Shown one piece after another: positions 23,761 through 34,197 of a stretch of 44,982 nucleotides of DNA (position 1 is the stretch's first letter; the number at the start of each line of letters is the position of its first letter). The DNA comes from Rhodoferax sp. (lineage in GTDB: Bacteria; Pseudomonadota; Gammaproteobacteria; Burkholderiales; Burkholderiaceae_C). The DNA is taken from contig NZ_JAMPXE010000008.1 of the NCBI RefSeq assembly GCF_023701345.1, positions 1 through 44,982 on the forward strand, in the 5' to 3' direction. Below the pieces are notes generated by a model. It did no database searches. It was not told the origin of the DNA and saw nothing but the letters and a program-made list of their open reading frames with translations. The translations under genes were made by a program, and so were the position numbers.

Positions 23761-23789
23761 AAAGGGGGGCTTTGTTGCCCCCTTTTTTT
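23761..23789 (+). terminator. Intrinsic terminator/attenuator between rpsB and tsf
   Basis: AAAGGGGGGC (23761-23770) pairs with GCCCCCTTT (from 23777), with a 6-nt TTTGTT loop and a run of seven T to 23789. It lies between rpsB and tsf in one operon, so it probably lets only part of transcription through. Confidence 0.85.
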
Positions 23790-23829
23790 AATTTCAATTG
23801 ATAAACTGAACCGATTTCCGGAGAAAAAA

Positions 23830-24753
23830 ATGGCTGTAATTACCGCAAGCATGGTGGCTGAACTTCGTGGCAAAACCGATGCCCCCATGATGGAGTGCAA
23901 ACGCGCCCTGACCGAGGCCGAGGGCGACATGGCCAAGGCCGAAGAGTTACTGCGCGTCAAATTGGGCAGCAAGGCGGGCAAGGCGGCCGGCCGGATCACC
24001 GCCGAAGGCGTGGTGGTCTACAGTGCGGATGCCGGTGTCGGTGCCCTGCTTGAGGTGAACTGCGAAACCGACTTTGTCACCAAGAACGACAGTTTCCTGG
24101 GTCTGGCCAATGCGGCTGCCGCCCTGATTGCCAAGCACAACCCGGCTGATGTGGCCGCCTTGGGCGCCCTGACTTACACGCAGGACGGTTTTGGGCCGAC
24201 CCTGGAAGACGTGCGCAAGGGTCTGATTGGCAAGATTGGCGAGAACATGAGCTTTCGCCGTTTCCAGCGTTTTGCCAGCGGCAGCAAGCTGGCTTCTTAC
24301 CTGCACGGCACCCGCATTGGTGTGGTGGTTGAGTTTGAAGGTGACGAAACCGCCGCCAAGGATGTTGCCATGCACATTGCCGCCATGAAGCCCGTGGCCT
24401 TGTCGAGCGCTGATGTGCCGGCTGAGTTGGTGGCGCGCGAGCGCTCGGTGGCAGCCGCCAAGGCGGCTGAGGACGCTGCTGTGGCCACAGCGGCCGGCAA
24501 GCCTGTGCAGTCCGCAGAAATCGTGGCCAAGCGGATTGAAGGCGGCGTGCAGAAATACCTCAAGGAAGTTTCTTTGCTGAACCAGACGTTTGTCAAGAAC
24601 GACAAGCAGACGGTCGAGCAAATGCTCAAGGCGACGGCTACCACGGTCAATTCATTCACGCTCTATGTGGTGGGTGAAGGCATTGAGAAAAAGGTGGACG
24701 ATTTTGCTGCCGAGGTGGCTGCCCAGGTGGCCGCTGCGCAACAGGCTGCCTGA
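23830..24753 (+). CDS. tsf: Translation elongation factor Ts
   Basis: A 307-residue nucleotide exchange factor for EF-Tu. The N-terminal [18 protein letters not shown] segment corresponds to the TDVGMMDCKKAL signature, and NCETDFV is the second one. Length is typical for betaproteobacteria. The ATG has GGAG about 7 bases before it. The terminator upstream would reduce its transcription relative to rpsB unless it has its own promoter. Confidence 0.98.
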   Translation: MAVITASMVAELRGKTDAPMMECKRALTEAEGDMAKAEELLRVKLGSKAGKAAGRITAEGVVVYSADAGVGALLEVNCETDFVTKNDSFLGLANAAAALIAKHNPADVAALGALTYTQDGFGPTLEDVRKGLIGKIGENMSFRRFQRFASGSKLASYLHGTRIGVVVEFEGDETAAKDVAMHIAAMKPVALSSADVPAELVARERSVAAAKAAEDAAVATAAGKPVQSAEIVAKRIEGGVQKYLKEVSLLNQTFVKNDKQTVEQMLKATATTVNSFTLYVVGEGIEKKVDDFAAEVAAQVAAAQQAA

Positions 24754-24802
24754 TCGGACTCTTGCCGTTTTATTGAATCCCCATAAACCCCAGGAGTTAC
24801 CC

Positions 24803-25525
24803 ATGTCAGATGTCAAGCCGGCTTACAAGAGAATTTTGCTCAAATTGTCGGGTGAGGCACTGATGGGTGATGACCAGTTTGGCATCAACCGCGACACCAT
24901 TGTGCGCATGGTCGATGAGATCGTGGGCGTGACGGCGCTGGGTGTCCAGGTCGCCGTGGTCATTGGCGGTGGCAATATTTTCCGGGGTGTGGCGGGTGGC
25001 TCGGTCGGCATGGACCGTGCCACGGCCGACTACATGGGCATGCTGGCGACCGTCATGAATTCACTGGCGCTGGGCGACACCATGAACAAGGCCGGCTTGA
25101 CGGCGCGCGTGATGTCGGCCATTGCCATTGAGCAGGTGGTCGAGCCCTATGTGCGGCCCAAAGCCTTGCAATACCTTGAAGAAGGCAAGGTGGTGATTTT
25201 TGCGGCTGGCACCGGTAATCCGTTTTTTACCACCGACACCGCTGCCGCTTTGCGCGGTGCCGAGATTGGCGCCGAGATTGTGCTCAAGGCCACCAAGGTC
25301 GACGGCGTTTACAGCGCTGATCCCAACAAAGATGCCGCTGCCACGCGTTACAGCAAGATTTCTTTTGACGACGCCATTTCGCAAAACCTGGGCATCATGG
25401 ATGCCACGGCTTTTGCCCTGTGCCGCGATCAGAAACTGCCGGTCAAGGTGTTCTCGATTTTCAAGCACGGCGCGCTCAAGCGCGTGGTGCTGGGCGAAGA
25501 CGAGGGCACCCTGGTTTACGCCTGA
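24803..25525 (+). CDS. pyrH: Uridylate kinase
   Basis: A 240-residue UMP kinase of the amino-acid-kinase fold, converting UMP to UDP, an essential step feeding UTP, CTP and UDP-sugars. Motifs are [11 protein letters not shown] near residue 15, [11 protein letters not shown] near 55 and [17 protein letters not shown] near 140. ATG 24803 follows CAGGAG; the longer frame upstream overlaps tsf and is rejected. The order tsf-pyrH-frr is conserved in most bacteria. Confidence 0.98.
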   Translation: MSDVKPAYKRILLKLSGEALMGDDQFGINRDTIVRMVDEIVGVTALGVQVAVVIGGGNIFRGVAGGSVGMDRATADYMGMLATVMNSLALGDTMNKAGLTARVMSAIAIEQVVEPYVRPKALQYLEEGKVVIFAAGTGNPFFTTDTAAALRGAEIGAEIVLKATKVDGVYSADPNKDAAATRYSKISFDDAISQNLGIMDATAFALCRDQKLPVKVFSIFKHGALKRVVLGEDEGTLVYA

Positions 25526-25590
25526 GCGTGTCGGTATTGACGGCCACAGCCAATCGTTTTTTGTTTTGAACCCTGAGTGAGGAAAGACCC

Positions 25591-26151
25591 ATGTCAGTCG
25601 CCGAAATTAAAAATATTGCAGAAACCAAGATGGACCAATCCATCGAGGCTTTCAAACATAATTTGACCAAGATCCGTACCGGACGCGCCAACCCTGCCAT
25701 TTTGGACACGGTTCATGTGGACTACTACGGTTCTCTCGTTCCTATCAGTCAGGTGGCCAATGTGTCGCTGCTGGATTCCCGCACCGTCAGTGTGCAGCCC
25801 TGGGAAAAGGGCATGGGTGCCAAGATTGAAAAAGCCATCCGCGACAGCGATCTCGGCCTGAACCCGTCGTCCATGGGCGACCTGATCCGGGTGCCGATGC
25901 CGCCGATGTCCGAGGAGCGCCGCAAGGAGTTGACCAAACTGGTGCGCAACGAAGGCGAGGGCGCCAAGATCGCCGTGCGCAACCTGCGCCGTGATGCCAA
26001 TGAGGGCGTCAAAAAACTGGTCAAGGACAAGCTGGCATCCGAAGATGAGCAAAAGCGCTGCGAGACCGACATTCAGAAAGTGACCGACAAACACATTGGC
26101 GTCATTGATCAACTGGTGGCTGCCAAAGAACACGACATCATGGCGGTTTGA
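25591..26151 (+). CDS. frr: Ribosome recycling factor
   Basis: A 186-residue factor that splits post-termination ribosomes with EF-G. The family landmarks [19 protein letters not shown] near residue 24 and [15 protein letters not shown] near 128 are unchanged, and length is standard. GAGGAAAG precedes the ATG. uppS begins 6 bases after its stop. Confidence 0.98.
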   Translation: MSVAEIKNIAETKMDQSIEAFKHNLTKIRTGRANPAILDTVHVDYYGSLVPISQVANVSLLDSRTVSVQPWEKGMGAKIEKAIRDSDLGLNPSSMGDLIRVPMPPMSEERRKELTKLVRNEGEGAKIAVRNLRRDANEGVKKLVKDKLASEDEQKRCETDIQKVTDKHIGVIDQLVAAKEHDIMAV

Positions 26152-26157
26152 CCGGGC

Positions 26158-26886
26158 ATGACGAACAAGTCAACGCCCACCCATGTGGCCATTGTCATGG
26201 ATGGCAACGGTCGCTGGGCGTCAAAGCGGTTTTTACCCCGTATTGCGGGTCACAAGCAGGGGGTGGATGCCCTCAAGCGTTGCGCCCGGGCCTGTGAAGC
26301 GCGTGGCATCAAGGTACTCACGGTGTTTGCCTTTTCTTCTGAAAATTGGCAGCGTCCGCAAGAGGAAGTCTCCGGTCTGATGGACTTGTTCGCCCTGGCC
26401 CTGGGGCGTGAGGTGCCGCAGCTGAATGCCGATGGTGTGCAATTGCGCTTCATTGGTGAACGTCAGGGTTTGTCAGCCCGCGTGCTCAAGGGTATCGAGC
26501 AGGCTGAAGCGGCCACAGCCGCCAACCAGCAGCTGGTGTTGAATGTCTGTTTCAACTACGGTGGTCGTTGGGACATCGTGCAGGCGGCCGCTCGTGTGGC
26601 CGCCCAGGGCTTGACGATGACAGAGCAGAACCTGGGCCCGATGATGGCACTGGCGCATGTACCGGACCCCGACCTGGTGATCCGCACCGGCGGCGAGCAA
26701 CGCATCAGCAACTTTTTGCTGTGGCAATCGGCTTATTCCGAATTTTTCTTTTCTGACATACTGTGGCCGGACTTTGACGAGGCCGCACTCGACCTGGCGA
26801 TTCAATCCTATGGTCAGCGTGAGCGCCGCTTTGGCAAAATTCCGGGCCAGAGTGCCGCGTCAACCCTGCCAACTGGCTCCGACTGA
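26158..26886 (+). CDS. uppS: Undecaprenyl diphosphate synthase
   Basis: A 242-residue cis-prenyltransferase that makes the C55 lipid carrier for peptidoglycan and O-antigen. It has HVAIVMDGNGRWA with the catalytic Asp near residue 16, FAFSSENWQRP, and RTGGEQRISNFLLWQ with SEFFF. The ATG at 26158 lies 6 bases after the frr stop without a clear ribosome binding site, suggesting coupling to frr. The next three genes also act in lipid supply. Confidence 0.97.
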   Translation: MTNKSTPTHVAIVMDGNGRWASKRFLPRIAGHKQGVDALKRCARACEARGIKVLTVFAFSSENWQRPQEEVSGLMDLFALALGREVPQLNADGVQLRFIGERQGLSARVLKGIEQAEAATAANQQLVLNVCFNYGGRWDIVQAAARVAAQGLTMTEQNLGPMMALAHVPDPDLVIRTGGEQRISNFLLWQSAYSEFFFSDILWPDFDEAALDLAIQSYGQRERRFGKIPGQSAASTLPTGSD

Positions 26887-26897
26887 GGATCTCTGTC

Positions 26898-27743
26898 ATG
26901 CTCAAGCAACGTGTGATCACGGCTGTGTTGTTGCTGCTGGTGCTGTTGCCCGCGCTTTTTTCTAATGATCCGGCCCCTTTCAGTTTTCTGGCGCTCCTCT
27001 TCATGGCCGCTGCTGCCTGGGAGTGGGCGCGTTTAAACGCCTTTAACTTAGCTGCCAGCTACCTGGCGGGTGTGTTGACTGCTTTGGTTTGTGCACTGTT
27101 ATGGTGGGCCGGCTGGCTGGCGCAGAGTCTGCCGCAACTTTGGCTTTTTACTGGCGCTGCCTGGGTGCTGCTGGGCAGCTGGGTGTTGCGCGCGGGCGTG
27201 CCAGCCTGGGGGCGGCTGCATCGCGGCTTTCGTCTGGGGCTTGGCTTGCTGGCACTGGTGCTGACCTGGCTGGCGGTCGCGCAGGCCAGGCTGATTGGCA
27301 CCAATTTCCTGCTCTCGGTGTTTGCGCTGGTGTGGATTGCCGATATTGGCGCTTATTTTGCCGGGCGCACCTGGGGCGGGCGTCTGGTCACGCGCAAACT
27401 GGCGGCCTCCATCAGCCCGGGCAAAAGTTGGGAAGGGGTCTTGGGTGGTATGGTGGCCGTGCTGCTGCTGGCTTGGGCCTGGACCTGGTTTGACCTGTGG
27501 GCGCAACCCGCGGTGCCCAGTTTTTACAGTCACCTCGCGGAGCGTGGTGTGGTGTTTGCCGTGATCGCCTGCTTATTCCTGTCGGCCATGAGTGTGGTCG
27601 GCGATCTGATCGAGTCCCTGGTCAAGCGCAGTGCCGGGGTCAAGGACAGCAGCAGGCTGCTGCCGGGTCATGGTGGGGTGCTGGACCGGGTCGACGCCTT
27701 GTTGCCCAGTTTGCCACTGGCCATAATGCTTTACACATTTTGA
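26898..27743 (+). CDS. cdsA: Phosphatidate cytidylyltransferase
   Basis: A 281-residue inner-membrane enzyme that makes CDP-diacylglycerol from phosphatidate and CTP. About seven hydrophobic segments are followed by the family signature VKRSAGVKDSSRLLPGHGG near residue 240 with its DRVD tail. It starts 11 bases after uppS, as in many proteobacteria. Confidence 0.97.
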   Translation: MLKQRVITAVLLLLVLLPALFSNDPAPFSFLALLFMAAAAWEWARLNAFNLAASYLAGVLTALVCALLWWAGWLAQSLPQLWLFTGAAWVLLGSWVLRAGVPAWGRLHRGFRLGLGLLALVLTWLAVAQARLIGTNFLLSVFALVWIADIGAYFAGRTWGGRLVTRKLAASISPGKSWEGVLGGMVAVLLLAWAWTWFDLWAQPAVPSFYSHLAERGVVFAVIACLFLSAMSVVGDLIESLVKRSAGVKDSSRLLPGHGGVLDRVDALLPSLPLAIMLYTF

Positions 27744-27751
27744 GAGTGACC

Positions 27752-28963
27752 ATGCTGGATTCAACAGGTTTGGAAAAACAACGGGTCGCGATTCTGGGCT
27801 CGACAGGCTCGATCGGCGTCAGCACCCTTGAAGTGCTGTCACTGCATCCGGAACGTTTTGAAGTGTTTGCCTTGACCGCCTCAACCCAGGTCGACAAATT
27901 ACTGCAGCAATGCGTGCAGTTTCGGCCAAGCTTTGCGGTCATGGCCAGTCAGGCGCACGGCCAGGAACTGGCGCGTCGATGCCGTGCGCTGGGTTTGCCG
28001 ACCCAGGTGTTGTCTGGTTCGGACGCGATCACCGACATGGCCCGACATGAACTGGTGGACGTGGTGATGGCCGCCATTGTGGGTGCCGCCGGGCTGGCTT
28101 CATGCCTGGCTGCGGCGCGGGCCGGTAAACGTCTGTTGCTGGCCAACAAGGAAGCCTTGGTGGTTGGCGGTGACTATTTTCTGCAAGCCGTGACGGCGGG
28201 TGGCGCCAAGCTGTTGCCGATTGACAGCGAGCATTCCGCTGTGTTTCAGTCCCTGCCCGAAGACGCCACAACCTGGGCCGCGCAGATTGACAAGATCATT
28301 TTGACGGCATCGGGCGGACCGTTCCGCCGGCGTGACCCGGCCAGCTTTGCCGACATCACGCCCGAGCAGGCCTGTGCCCACCCGAATTGGGTCATGGGGC
28401 GCAAAATTTCGGTGGACTCTGCCACCATGATGAACAAAGCGCTGGAGGTGATTGAGGCACGCTATCTGTTTGGTGTGGCCCCCGGGCAGATCGAGGTGGT
28501 GATCCATCCGCAAAGCGTGATCCATTCAATGGTCCAGTACCGCGACCACTCCGTGATGGCCCAGCTTGGCACGCCCGACATGAAGGTGCCGATTGCCTAC
28601 GGCCTGTCCTGGCCACAACGCATGACCTCGGGTGCCAGTGCGCTGGATTTTCGGGCCATGACGGATTTGACGTTTGAGTCGCTCGATGCCAACGGCCATG
28701 GCCAGCGCTTTCCCGGACTCGCCCTGGCTTGGGCGGTGCTGGCCGCGCCCCCGGGCAGCACGGCCGTGCTCAATGCGGCCAACGAGATCGCCGTGGCTGC
28801 TTTTCTGGCCGGCCAGATCCGCTTTGATCAGATGCACGCCGTCAATCTCGAAACACTCGCCAAAGTGCAACCTGCACCGCCGGGTTCTCTCGAGGATTTG
28901 CTGGCACTCGATGCGCAAAGCCGTGATGCCGCGGCGCGTGTGGTGGCCCGGCTGACGCTCTGA
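27752..28963 (+). CDS. dxr: 1-deoxy-D-xylulose 5-phosphate reductoisomerase
   Basis: A 403-residue enzyme that converts DXP to MEP with NADPH, the committed step of the MEP isoprenoid pathway. It shows the NADPH loop LGSTGSIGVSTL near residue 15, ANKEALVVGGD, the metal/substrate segments IDSEHSAVFQ and TASGGPFR, and VDSATMMNKALEV. ATG 27752 lies 8 bases after the cdsA stop; the long in-frame extension upstream is a shadow of cdsA. Confidence 0.97.
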   Translation: MLDSTGLEKQRVAILGSTGSIGVSTLEVLSLHPERFEVFALTASTQVDKLLQQCVQFRPSFAVMASQAHGQELARRCRALGLPTQVLSGSDAITDMARHELVDVVMAAIVGAAGLASCLAAARAGKRLLLANKEALVVGGDYFLQAVTAGGAKLLPIDSEHSAVFQSLPEDATTWAAQIDKIILTASGGPFRRRDPASFADITPEQACAHPNWVMGRKISVDSATMMNKALEVIEARYLFGVAPGQIEVVIHPQSVIHSMVQYRDHSVMAQLGTPDMKVPIAYGLSWPQRMTSGASALDFRAMTDLTFESLDANGHGQRFPGLALAWAVLAAPPGSTAVLNAANEIAVAAFLAGQIRFDQMHAVNLETLAKVQPAPPGSLEDLLALDAQSRDAAARVVARLTL

Positions 28964-28967
28964 TCGC

Positions 28968-30329
28968 ATGTTGACTGTCATTTCCTTCCTCGTTGCCATT
29001 GCCTTGCTGATTGCCGTCCATGAGTACGGCCACTATCGGGTGGCCGTGGCCTGTGGCGTGAAGGTGTTGCGTTTCTCGATTGGCTTTGGCAAGCCTTTGC
29101 TGCGCTGGCAATCCAGAACCAGCGGCACGGAATTTGTGCTGGCCCTGTTTCCCCTGGGTGGTTTCGTCAAAATGCTCGATGAGCGCGAGGCTCCGGTGGC
29201 GCCCACCGAGCGCCATCTTGCCTTCAATACCCAGAGCCTGGGGCGGCGCAGTGCGATTGTGGCGGCCGGTCCGGCGGCCAATTTGTTGTTGGCGGTGCTC
29301 TTGTACAGCGTGGTCAACTGGACCGGGGTGCAACTTCCGGCAGCCATCCTGGCGCCGCCGCAGGCTGAGTCCGTGGCCGCGCAAGCCGGGCTGGTCGGCG
29401 GCGAGCGGGTGTTGCGCGCCGCCCTGGACGGTGAGGCGGAACTTGAGGTGCTGTCGTTCGACGACCTGCGCTGGCAATTGACCCGCGGCGCCCTGGAGGG
29501 GCAGGATGTCCGGCTTTGGGTGCAAGGCAATAGCGCCGCCACCGAGCGTGAATTTCTGCTCAGGCTCTCGGGGCTGGACAGCAACGAGGTAGACGCCCGG
29601 CTGTTTCAGAAAATCGGCGTGCTTGGCCCGATGACGCGCCCCGTGATTGGTGATGTCATGCCGGATTCGGCCGCAGCGCTGGCGGGTCTGTTGGCGGGCG
29701 ACGAAGTCACCCAGGTCGGTGGCAAGTTGATCGTGGATGGTCAACAGTTGCGGGTGTTGATTCGCCAATCGGTGACGAATCAGGTGGCGTCAAGCCAGGT
29801 CTGGACCATTTTGCGCGATGGCCAGCGCCTGCAACTGACGGTGACGCCGCGCGTGGTGCTGGAGCAGGAGCAGCCGATTGGCCGCATTGGTGCCTATGTG
29901 GGCGCACCCCCTGAACAGGTGCTGGTGCGTTATGGCGTGTTCGATGGCGGCTGGCAGGCACTGGCTAAAACCTGGGATGTTTCGGTACTGACACTCAAGA
30001 TGATGGGCCGGATGCTGATTGGTGAAGCCTCCATCAAAAATATCAGCGGCCCACTGACGATTGCCGACTATGCCGGCAAATCGGCTGGTCTGGGCCTGAC
30101 CCAGTACTTGACTTTCCTGGCGCTCATCAGTGTCAGTCTGGGTGTTTTGAATTTGCTGCCGGTGCCGGTTCTGGATGGCGGACACCTGATGTATTATCTT
30201 TGGGAGGGTGTCACGGGCCGACCGGTTTCCGATGCCTGGATGGAACGTTTGCAACAAGGGGGTGTCGCCATCCTGATGCTCATGATGTCGGTCGCTCTTT
30301 TTAACGATATTTCCCGATTGTTTGGCTGA
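28968..30329 (+). CDS. rseP: Site-2 zinc protease RseP
   Basis: A 453-residue inner-membrane metalloprotease that cuts anti-sigma factors such as RseA and cleared signal peptides. The active site HEYGH is near residue 22 in the first helix, and the third zinc ligand lies in VPVLDGGHLMYY near 402. Two PDZ-like regions lie between, around 115-290. It follows dxr by 4 bases and precedes bamA, the usual order linking envelope-stress control with outer membrane assembly. Confidence 0.96.
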   Translation: MLTVISFLVAIALLIAVHEYGHYRVAVACGVKVLRFSIGFGKPLLRWQSRTSGTEFVLALFPLGGFVKMLDEREAPVAPTERHLAFNTQSLGRRSAIVAAGPAANLLLAVLLYSVVNWTGVQLPAAILAPPQAESVAAQAGLVGGERVLRAALDGEAELEVLSFDDLRWQLTRGALEGQDVRLWVQGNSAATEREFLLRLSGLDSNEVDARLFQKIGVLGPMTRPVIGDVMPDSAAALAGLLAGDEVTQVGGKLIVDGQQLRVLIRQSVTNQVASSQVWTILRDGQRLQLTVTPRVVLEQEQPIGRIGAYVGAPPEQVLVRYGVFDGGWQALAKTWDVSVLTLKMMGRMLIGEASIKNISGPLTIADYAGKSAGLGLTQYLTFLALISVSLGVLNLLPVPVLDGGHLMYYLWEGVTGRPVSDAWMERLQQGGVAILMLMMSVALFNDISRLFG

Positions 30330-30373
30330 TCATTGCTTCATTTGCCAGCACCCTTTATTTACTGAATTCAACT

Positions 30374-32665
30374 ATGCAACTCAATCGTTTTCGTCTTACC
30401 ACCTGCGCCGCGCTGGTTTCCCTGATGTTTGTTGCCCAGTCCGCCTGGGCTGTTGATCCGTTCACGGTGCGTGACATCCGGATCGAAGGTTTGCAACGGG
30501 TCGAACCCGGGACCGTGTTTGTCTCCTTGCCCGTGCGGGTGGGCGATACCTACAGTGATGACAAGGGCGCCGCCGCCATCCAGAGCCTGTTTGCGCTGGG
30601 CCTGTTCAAGGATGTGCGCATTGAAGTGAATGGTGATGTGCTGGTGGTGGTGGTCGAAGAGCGCCCCACGGTGGCCAATGTGGAGTTTGTCGGCACTAAG
30701 GAGTTTGACAAGGACGTGCTGGTCAAGTCCATGCGCGATGTCGGTCTGGCGGACGGCCGGCCTTTTGACAAGGCCCAGCTGGACCGTGCCGAGCAGGAGC
30801 TCAAGCGCCAGTACATCAACCGCAGCCTGTATGCCGCCCAGGTGGTAACTACCGTGACGCCGATCGAGCGCAACCGGGTCAATCTGACGTTTACCGTTGT
30901 TGAGGGCGAGCCCGCCAAAATCAGTGAAATCCGGATTGTCGGCAACAAGGCGTTCAGCGAATCCACCTTGCGCGATTTGTTCGATCTCGACACCGGAGGC
31001 TGGTTGAGCTGGTACACCAAGTCGAACCGTTATTCGCGCGCCAAACTCAATGCCGACCTTGAGACGCTGCGCTCCTATTACCTGAGCCGCGGTTACCTGG
31101 AGTTCAAGATCGACTCGACCCAAGTCGCCATGCAGCCCAACAAGACCGACATTGGCATCAACATCAACATCACCGAGGGCGAGCGCTTCGTGGTCAGCAG
31201 CGTCAAGCTGGCAGGTGAGTACCTGGGCAAGGAAGACGAGTTCAAGTCGCTGGTGGCGATCCGGCCGGGGCAGGCTTACAACGCCGATGATGTCGCCAAA
31301 ACAACCAAGGCCTTCTCTGACTATTTCGGCAACTTTGGTTATGCCTTTGCGCGCGTCGAGGCCAAACCCGAAATTGACCGCGTCAACAACCGGGTCAGCC
31401 TGGTGCTGCAAGCCAATCCCTCGCGCCGCGCCTATGTGCGCAAGATCGACGTGGCAGGCAACACCCGCACCCGCGATGTGGTGGTGCGCCGCGAATTCCG
31501 CCAGCTTGAAGCGTCCTGGTACGACGGAGACAAAATTCGCCTGTCGCGCGATCGGGTTGACCGCCTGGGCTATTTTGGTGAAGTGGCCATTGAAACCCAG
31601 GAAGTGCCAGGCACCCCGGATCAGGTTGACCTGACTGTCAATGTCACGGAAAAACCCACCGGCAGCCTGAGTCTGGGCGCAGGTTATTCGAGTGGTGATG
31701 GTTTGGGGCTGTCGTTTGGGCTGAAGCAGGAAAACGCCTTTGGTTCCGGCAATTCCCTGGGTATTCAGATCAATACCAGCAAATTCAACCGGGTGGTCGT
31801 GCTCAATACCACCGACCCTTATTTCACCGAGGATGGCGTGTCGCGCACGTTTGACCTCTATTCCAAAACCAGCAGCCCCTACCAGGATGAGGACTATTAC
31901 AAACTGGAGTCCTCGGGGGGAAGTTTGCGTTTTGGTGTGCCGTTTACCGAAATCGACACCGTGTTTTTTGGCGCTGGCATTGAAAAAACGACCATTGTTC
32001 CTGGCACTCTGTTACCCGCCTCCTACCAGAGTTACGCCGATGAATTCGGCTATTCAAGTACCTCGTTGCCATTTACTGCGGGTTGGGCGCGCGACAGCCG
32101 CGACAGCTCTCTGGCACCTACCAGCGGGCGTTTCCAGCGGGCCAATGCAGAGTGGTCTTTTGCCGGTGATGCCAAGTACCTGCGCGCCACCTACCAGTTT
32201 CAGCAGTATTTCCCGTTGAGCAAGCAGTACACCGCCGCCTTCAATACCGAAATCGGCCTGGGCAGCGCGTCGGGCAGCCGCTCTTACCCGGTATTCAAGA
32301 ATTTTTACGGCGGAGGTTTGGGTTCGGTGCGCGGTTTCGAGCAGGGCAGCCTGGGGCCGCGGGATGCCACTGACACCGTGATCGGCGGCTCACGCAAGCT
32401 CAACATCAACATGGAAGTGTTGGCGCCGTTCCCGGGGGCAGGCAATGACCGTACCTTGCGTATGTATGGTTTCTGGGATATCGGTATGGTCGGGGGCGAT
32501 AACGCAGTCAACGCACATGCCAACGACCTGCGTTCGTCGGTAGGGGTCGGGATCAGCTGGATTTCCCCTGTGGGGCCTTTGCGTCTGGCGGTTGCCAAAC
32601 CCATTCGCAAGTTTGATGGCGATAAAATCCAAAGTATGCAATTTCAAATTGGGACCAGTTTCTAA
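30374..32665 (+). CDS. bamA: Outer membrane protein assembly factor BamA
   Basis: A 763-residue Omp85 protein that folds beta-barrels into the outer membrane. A signal peptide ends near residue 25 (QSAWA, then VDPF). Five POTRA repeats follow to about residue 420, starting FTVRDIRIEGLQRVEPGTVF. The barrel contains the VRGFEQGSLGPRD loop (VRGF/Y motif) and ends in phenylalanine, as barrel proteins do. The last base of its TAA is the first base of the skp ATG. Confidence 0.97.
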   Translation: MQLNRFRLTTCAALVSLMFVAQSAWAVDPFTVRDIRIEGLQRVEPGTVFVSLPVRVGDTYSDDKGAAAIQSLFALGLFKDVRIEVNGDVLVVVVEERPTVANVEFVGTKEFDKDVLVKSMRDVGLADGRPFDKAQLDRAEQELKRQYINRSLYAAQVVTTVTPIERNRVNLTFTVVEGEPAKISEIRIVGNKAFSESTLRDLFDLDTGGWLSWYTKSNRYSRAKLNADLETLRSYYLSRGYLEFKIDSTQVAMQPNKTDIGININITEGERFVVSSVKLAGEYLGKEDEFKSLVAIRPGQAYNADDVAKTTKAFSDYFGNFGYAFARVEAKPEIDRVNNRVSLVLQANPSRRAYVRKIDVAGNTRTRDVVVRREFRQLEASWYDGDKIRLSRDRVDRLGYFGEVAIETQEVPGTPDQVDLTVNVTEKPTGSLSLGAGYSSGDGLGLSFGLKQENAFGSGNSLGIQINTSKFNRVVVLNTTDPYFTEDGVSRTFDLYSKTSSPYQDEDYYKLESSGGSLRFGVPFTEIDTVFFGAGIEKTTIVPGTLLPASYQSYADEFGYSSTSLPFTAGWARDSRDSSLAPTSGRFQRANAEWSFAGDAKYLRATYQFQQYFPLSKQYTAAFNTEIGLGSASGSRSYPVFKNFYGGGLGSVRGFEQGSLGPRDATDTVIGGSRKLNINMEVLAPFPGAGNDRTLRMYGFWDIGMVGGDNAVNAHANDLRSSVGVGISWISPVGPLRLAVAKPIRKFDGDKIQSMQFQIGTSF

Positions 32666-33177
32666 TGAACCATTTTTTACGTCATCTTTGTGCTTTAAGT
32701 CTGTGCGGCCTGTCTGCAGTTTCCCTGCAGGCGCAGGAGTTGCGCATGGGCTTTGTCAGCACTGATCGTGTGCTCAAGGAAGCCGGCACCGCCAAGGCGG
32801 CGCAGACCAAACTTGAGCAGGAGTTTTCCAAACGCGAAAAAGAGCTGGTTGACCAGGGCGCCAGCATCAAGGCACTGGCTGACAAATTTGAGCGCGAAGC
32901 GCCCACCTTGCCCGAAACCCAGCGCCAGACGCGTCAGAAACAATTGCTGGAGCAGGACCGCGATTTTCAGAGAAAGCGGCGCGAGTTTCAGGAGGACCTG
33001 AACTCACGTAAAAATGAGGAACTGCAGGTGGTGATTCAGCGTGCCAACAAGGTCATCAAGGACATTGCCGTGGCTGAAAAATACGACTTTATTTTTCAGG
33101 ATGCGGTTTACGTCAATCCCAAGCATGACATGACCGACAAAGTGATCAAGGCGCTCAACACGCCTGCTGCCAAGTAA
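32665..33177 (+). CDS. skp: Periplasmic chaperone Skp/OmpH
   Basis: A 170-residue OmpH-family chaperone that holds unfolded outer membrane proteins for BamA. The signal peptide runs to about residue 24 (SLQAQ). The mature part begins LRMGFVSTDRVLKEAG and then forms long charged helices (residues about 45-130), as in the tentacles of Skp. The gene overlaps bamA by one base, so the two are co-translated. Confidence 0.93.
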   Translation: MNHFLRHLCALSLCGLSAVSLQAQELRMGFVSTDRVLKEAGTAKAAQTKLEQEFSKREKELVDQGASIKALADKFEREAPTLPETQRQTRQKQLLEQDRDFQRKRREFQEDLNSRKNEELQVVIQRANKVIKDIAVAEKYDFIFQDAVYVNPKHDMTDKVIKALNTPAAK

Positions 33178-33195
33178 GTTTGACTTCCAGTCTGG

Positions 33196-34176
33196 TTGCG
33201 CGTGACCCTGCGATTGGCATCCATTGTTGAGGCGCTGGGCGGCGAGTTGCATGGCGACGCCAGCCTTCTGATCGAAGGCCTGGCGCCTCTTGAAAGTGCC
33301 CAGTCAGGGCAACTCAGTTTTCTCAATCACCCCAAGTACCAGCACCAGCTGGCCGCTTCACGGGCCGCCTGTGTCATCGTCAGCCCCCAGTTCCAGGAAC
33401 TCGCCTGTGCGCGGGGTGCCTGCATCGTGACCGATCAACCCTATTTGTACTTTGCCCGTGTGACCCAACTCTGGAAAAAGACCCTGGGTTCAGCTGATGG
33501 GCCGCGAATTCATCCGAGTGCCGTGATCGACCCCCTGGCCCGGGTTCACCCGAGCGCGCGCATCGGCCCCTTGTGCGTGGTCGAGGCGGGCGCTGTGATT
33601 GGCGCCCTGACCGTACTCAAGTCGCGCGTCACGGTGGGTGAGCGTTGTCTGGTGGGTGAGCGCTGCATCATTCACACCGGGGTGGTGATCGGGGCCGACG
33701 GCTTTGGTTTTGCCCCCAACGACGGTGCCTGGGAAAAAATCGAACAACTCGGTGCGGTGCGCATTGGCAATGATGTGGAAATTGGCGCCAACACCTGCAT
33801 CGACCGGGGTGCGCTGCAAGACACGGTGATTGAGGACGGCGTCAAACTTGACAACCTGATCCAGATCGGCCACAACGTGCACATTGGCCAACACACGGCC
33901 ATGGCAGGTTGCGCCGGCGTGGCCGGCAGTGCCACCATCGGGGCCCATTGCACCGTGGGCGGCGGGGCGATTGTGCTGGGGCATCTGACACTGGCTGACG
34001 GGGTTCACATTTCTGCCGCCTCGGTGGCGACGCGCTCTATCCACAAGCCGGGTCACTACACCGGCATGTTCCCGCTCGACGACAACGCGGCCTGGGAAAA
34101 AAATGCCGCATCGCTCAAGCAACTGGCCAGTCTGCGCGAGCGCATCCGTGCGCTTGAGGCGAAACTCAATAAATAA
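33196..34176 (+). CDS. lpxD: UDP-3-O-acylglucosamine N-acyltransferase
   Basis: A 326-residue hexapeptide-repeat acyltransferase, the third step of lipid A synthesis. After the N-terminal uridine-binding domain the beta-helix repeats run from about residue 100. The catalytic His lies in [13 protein letters not shown], and the C-terminal helix is present ([20 protein letters not shown]). The start is TTG at 33196 or GTG at 33202; neither has a clear ribosome binding site and both fit. It lies in the canonical skp-lpxD-fabZ-lpxA-lpxB series. Confidence 0.95.
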   Translation: MRVTLRLASIVEALGGELHGDASLLIEGLAPLESAQSGQLSFLNHPKYQHQLAASRAACVIVSPQFQELACARGACIVTDQPYLYFARVTQLWKKTLGSADGPRIHPSAVIDPLARVHPSARIGPLCVVEAGAVIGALTVLKSRVTVGERCLVGERCIIHTGVVIGADGFGFAPNDGAWEKIEQLGAVRIGNDVEIGANTCIDRGALQDTVIEDGVKLDNLIQIGHNVHIGQHTAMAGCAGVAGSATIGAHCTVGGGAIVLGHLTLADGVHISAASVATRSIHKPGHYTGMFPLDDNAAWEKNAASLKQLASLRERIRALEAKLNK

Positions 34177-34197
34177 AATCCGAACCAAGGACCCACG

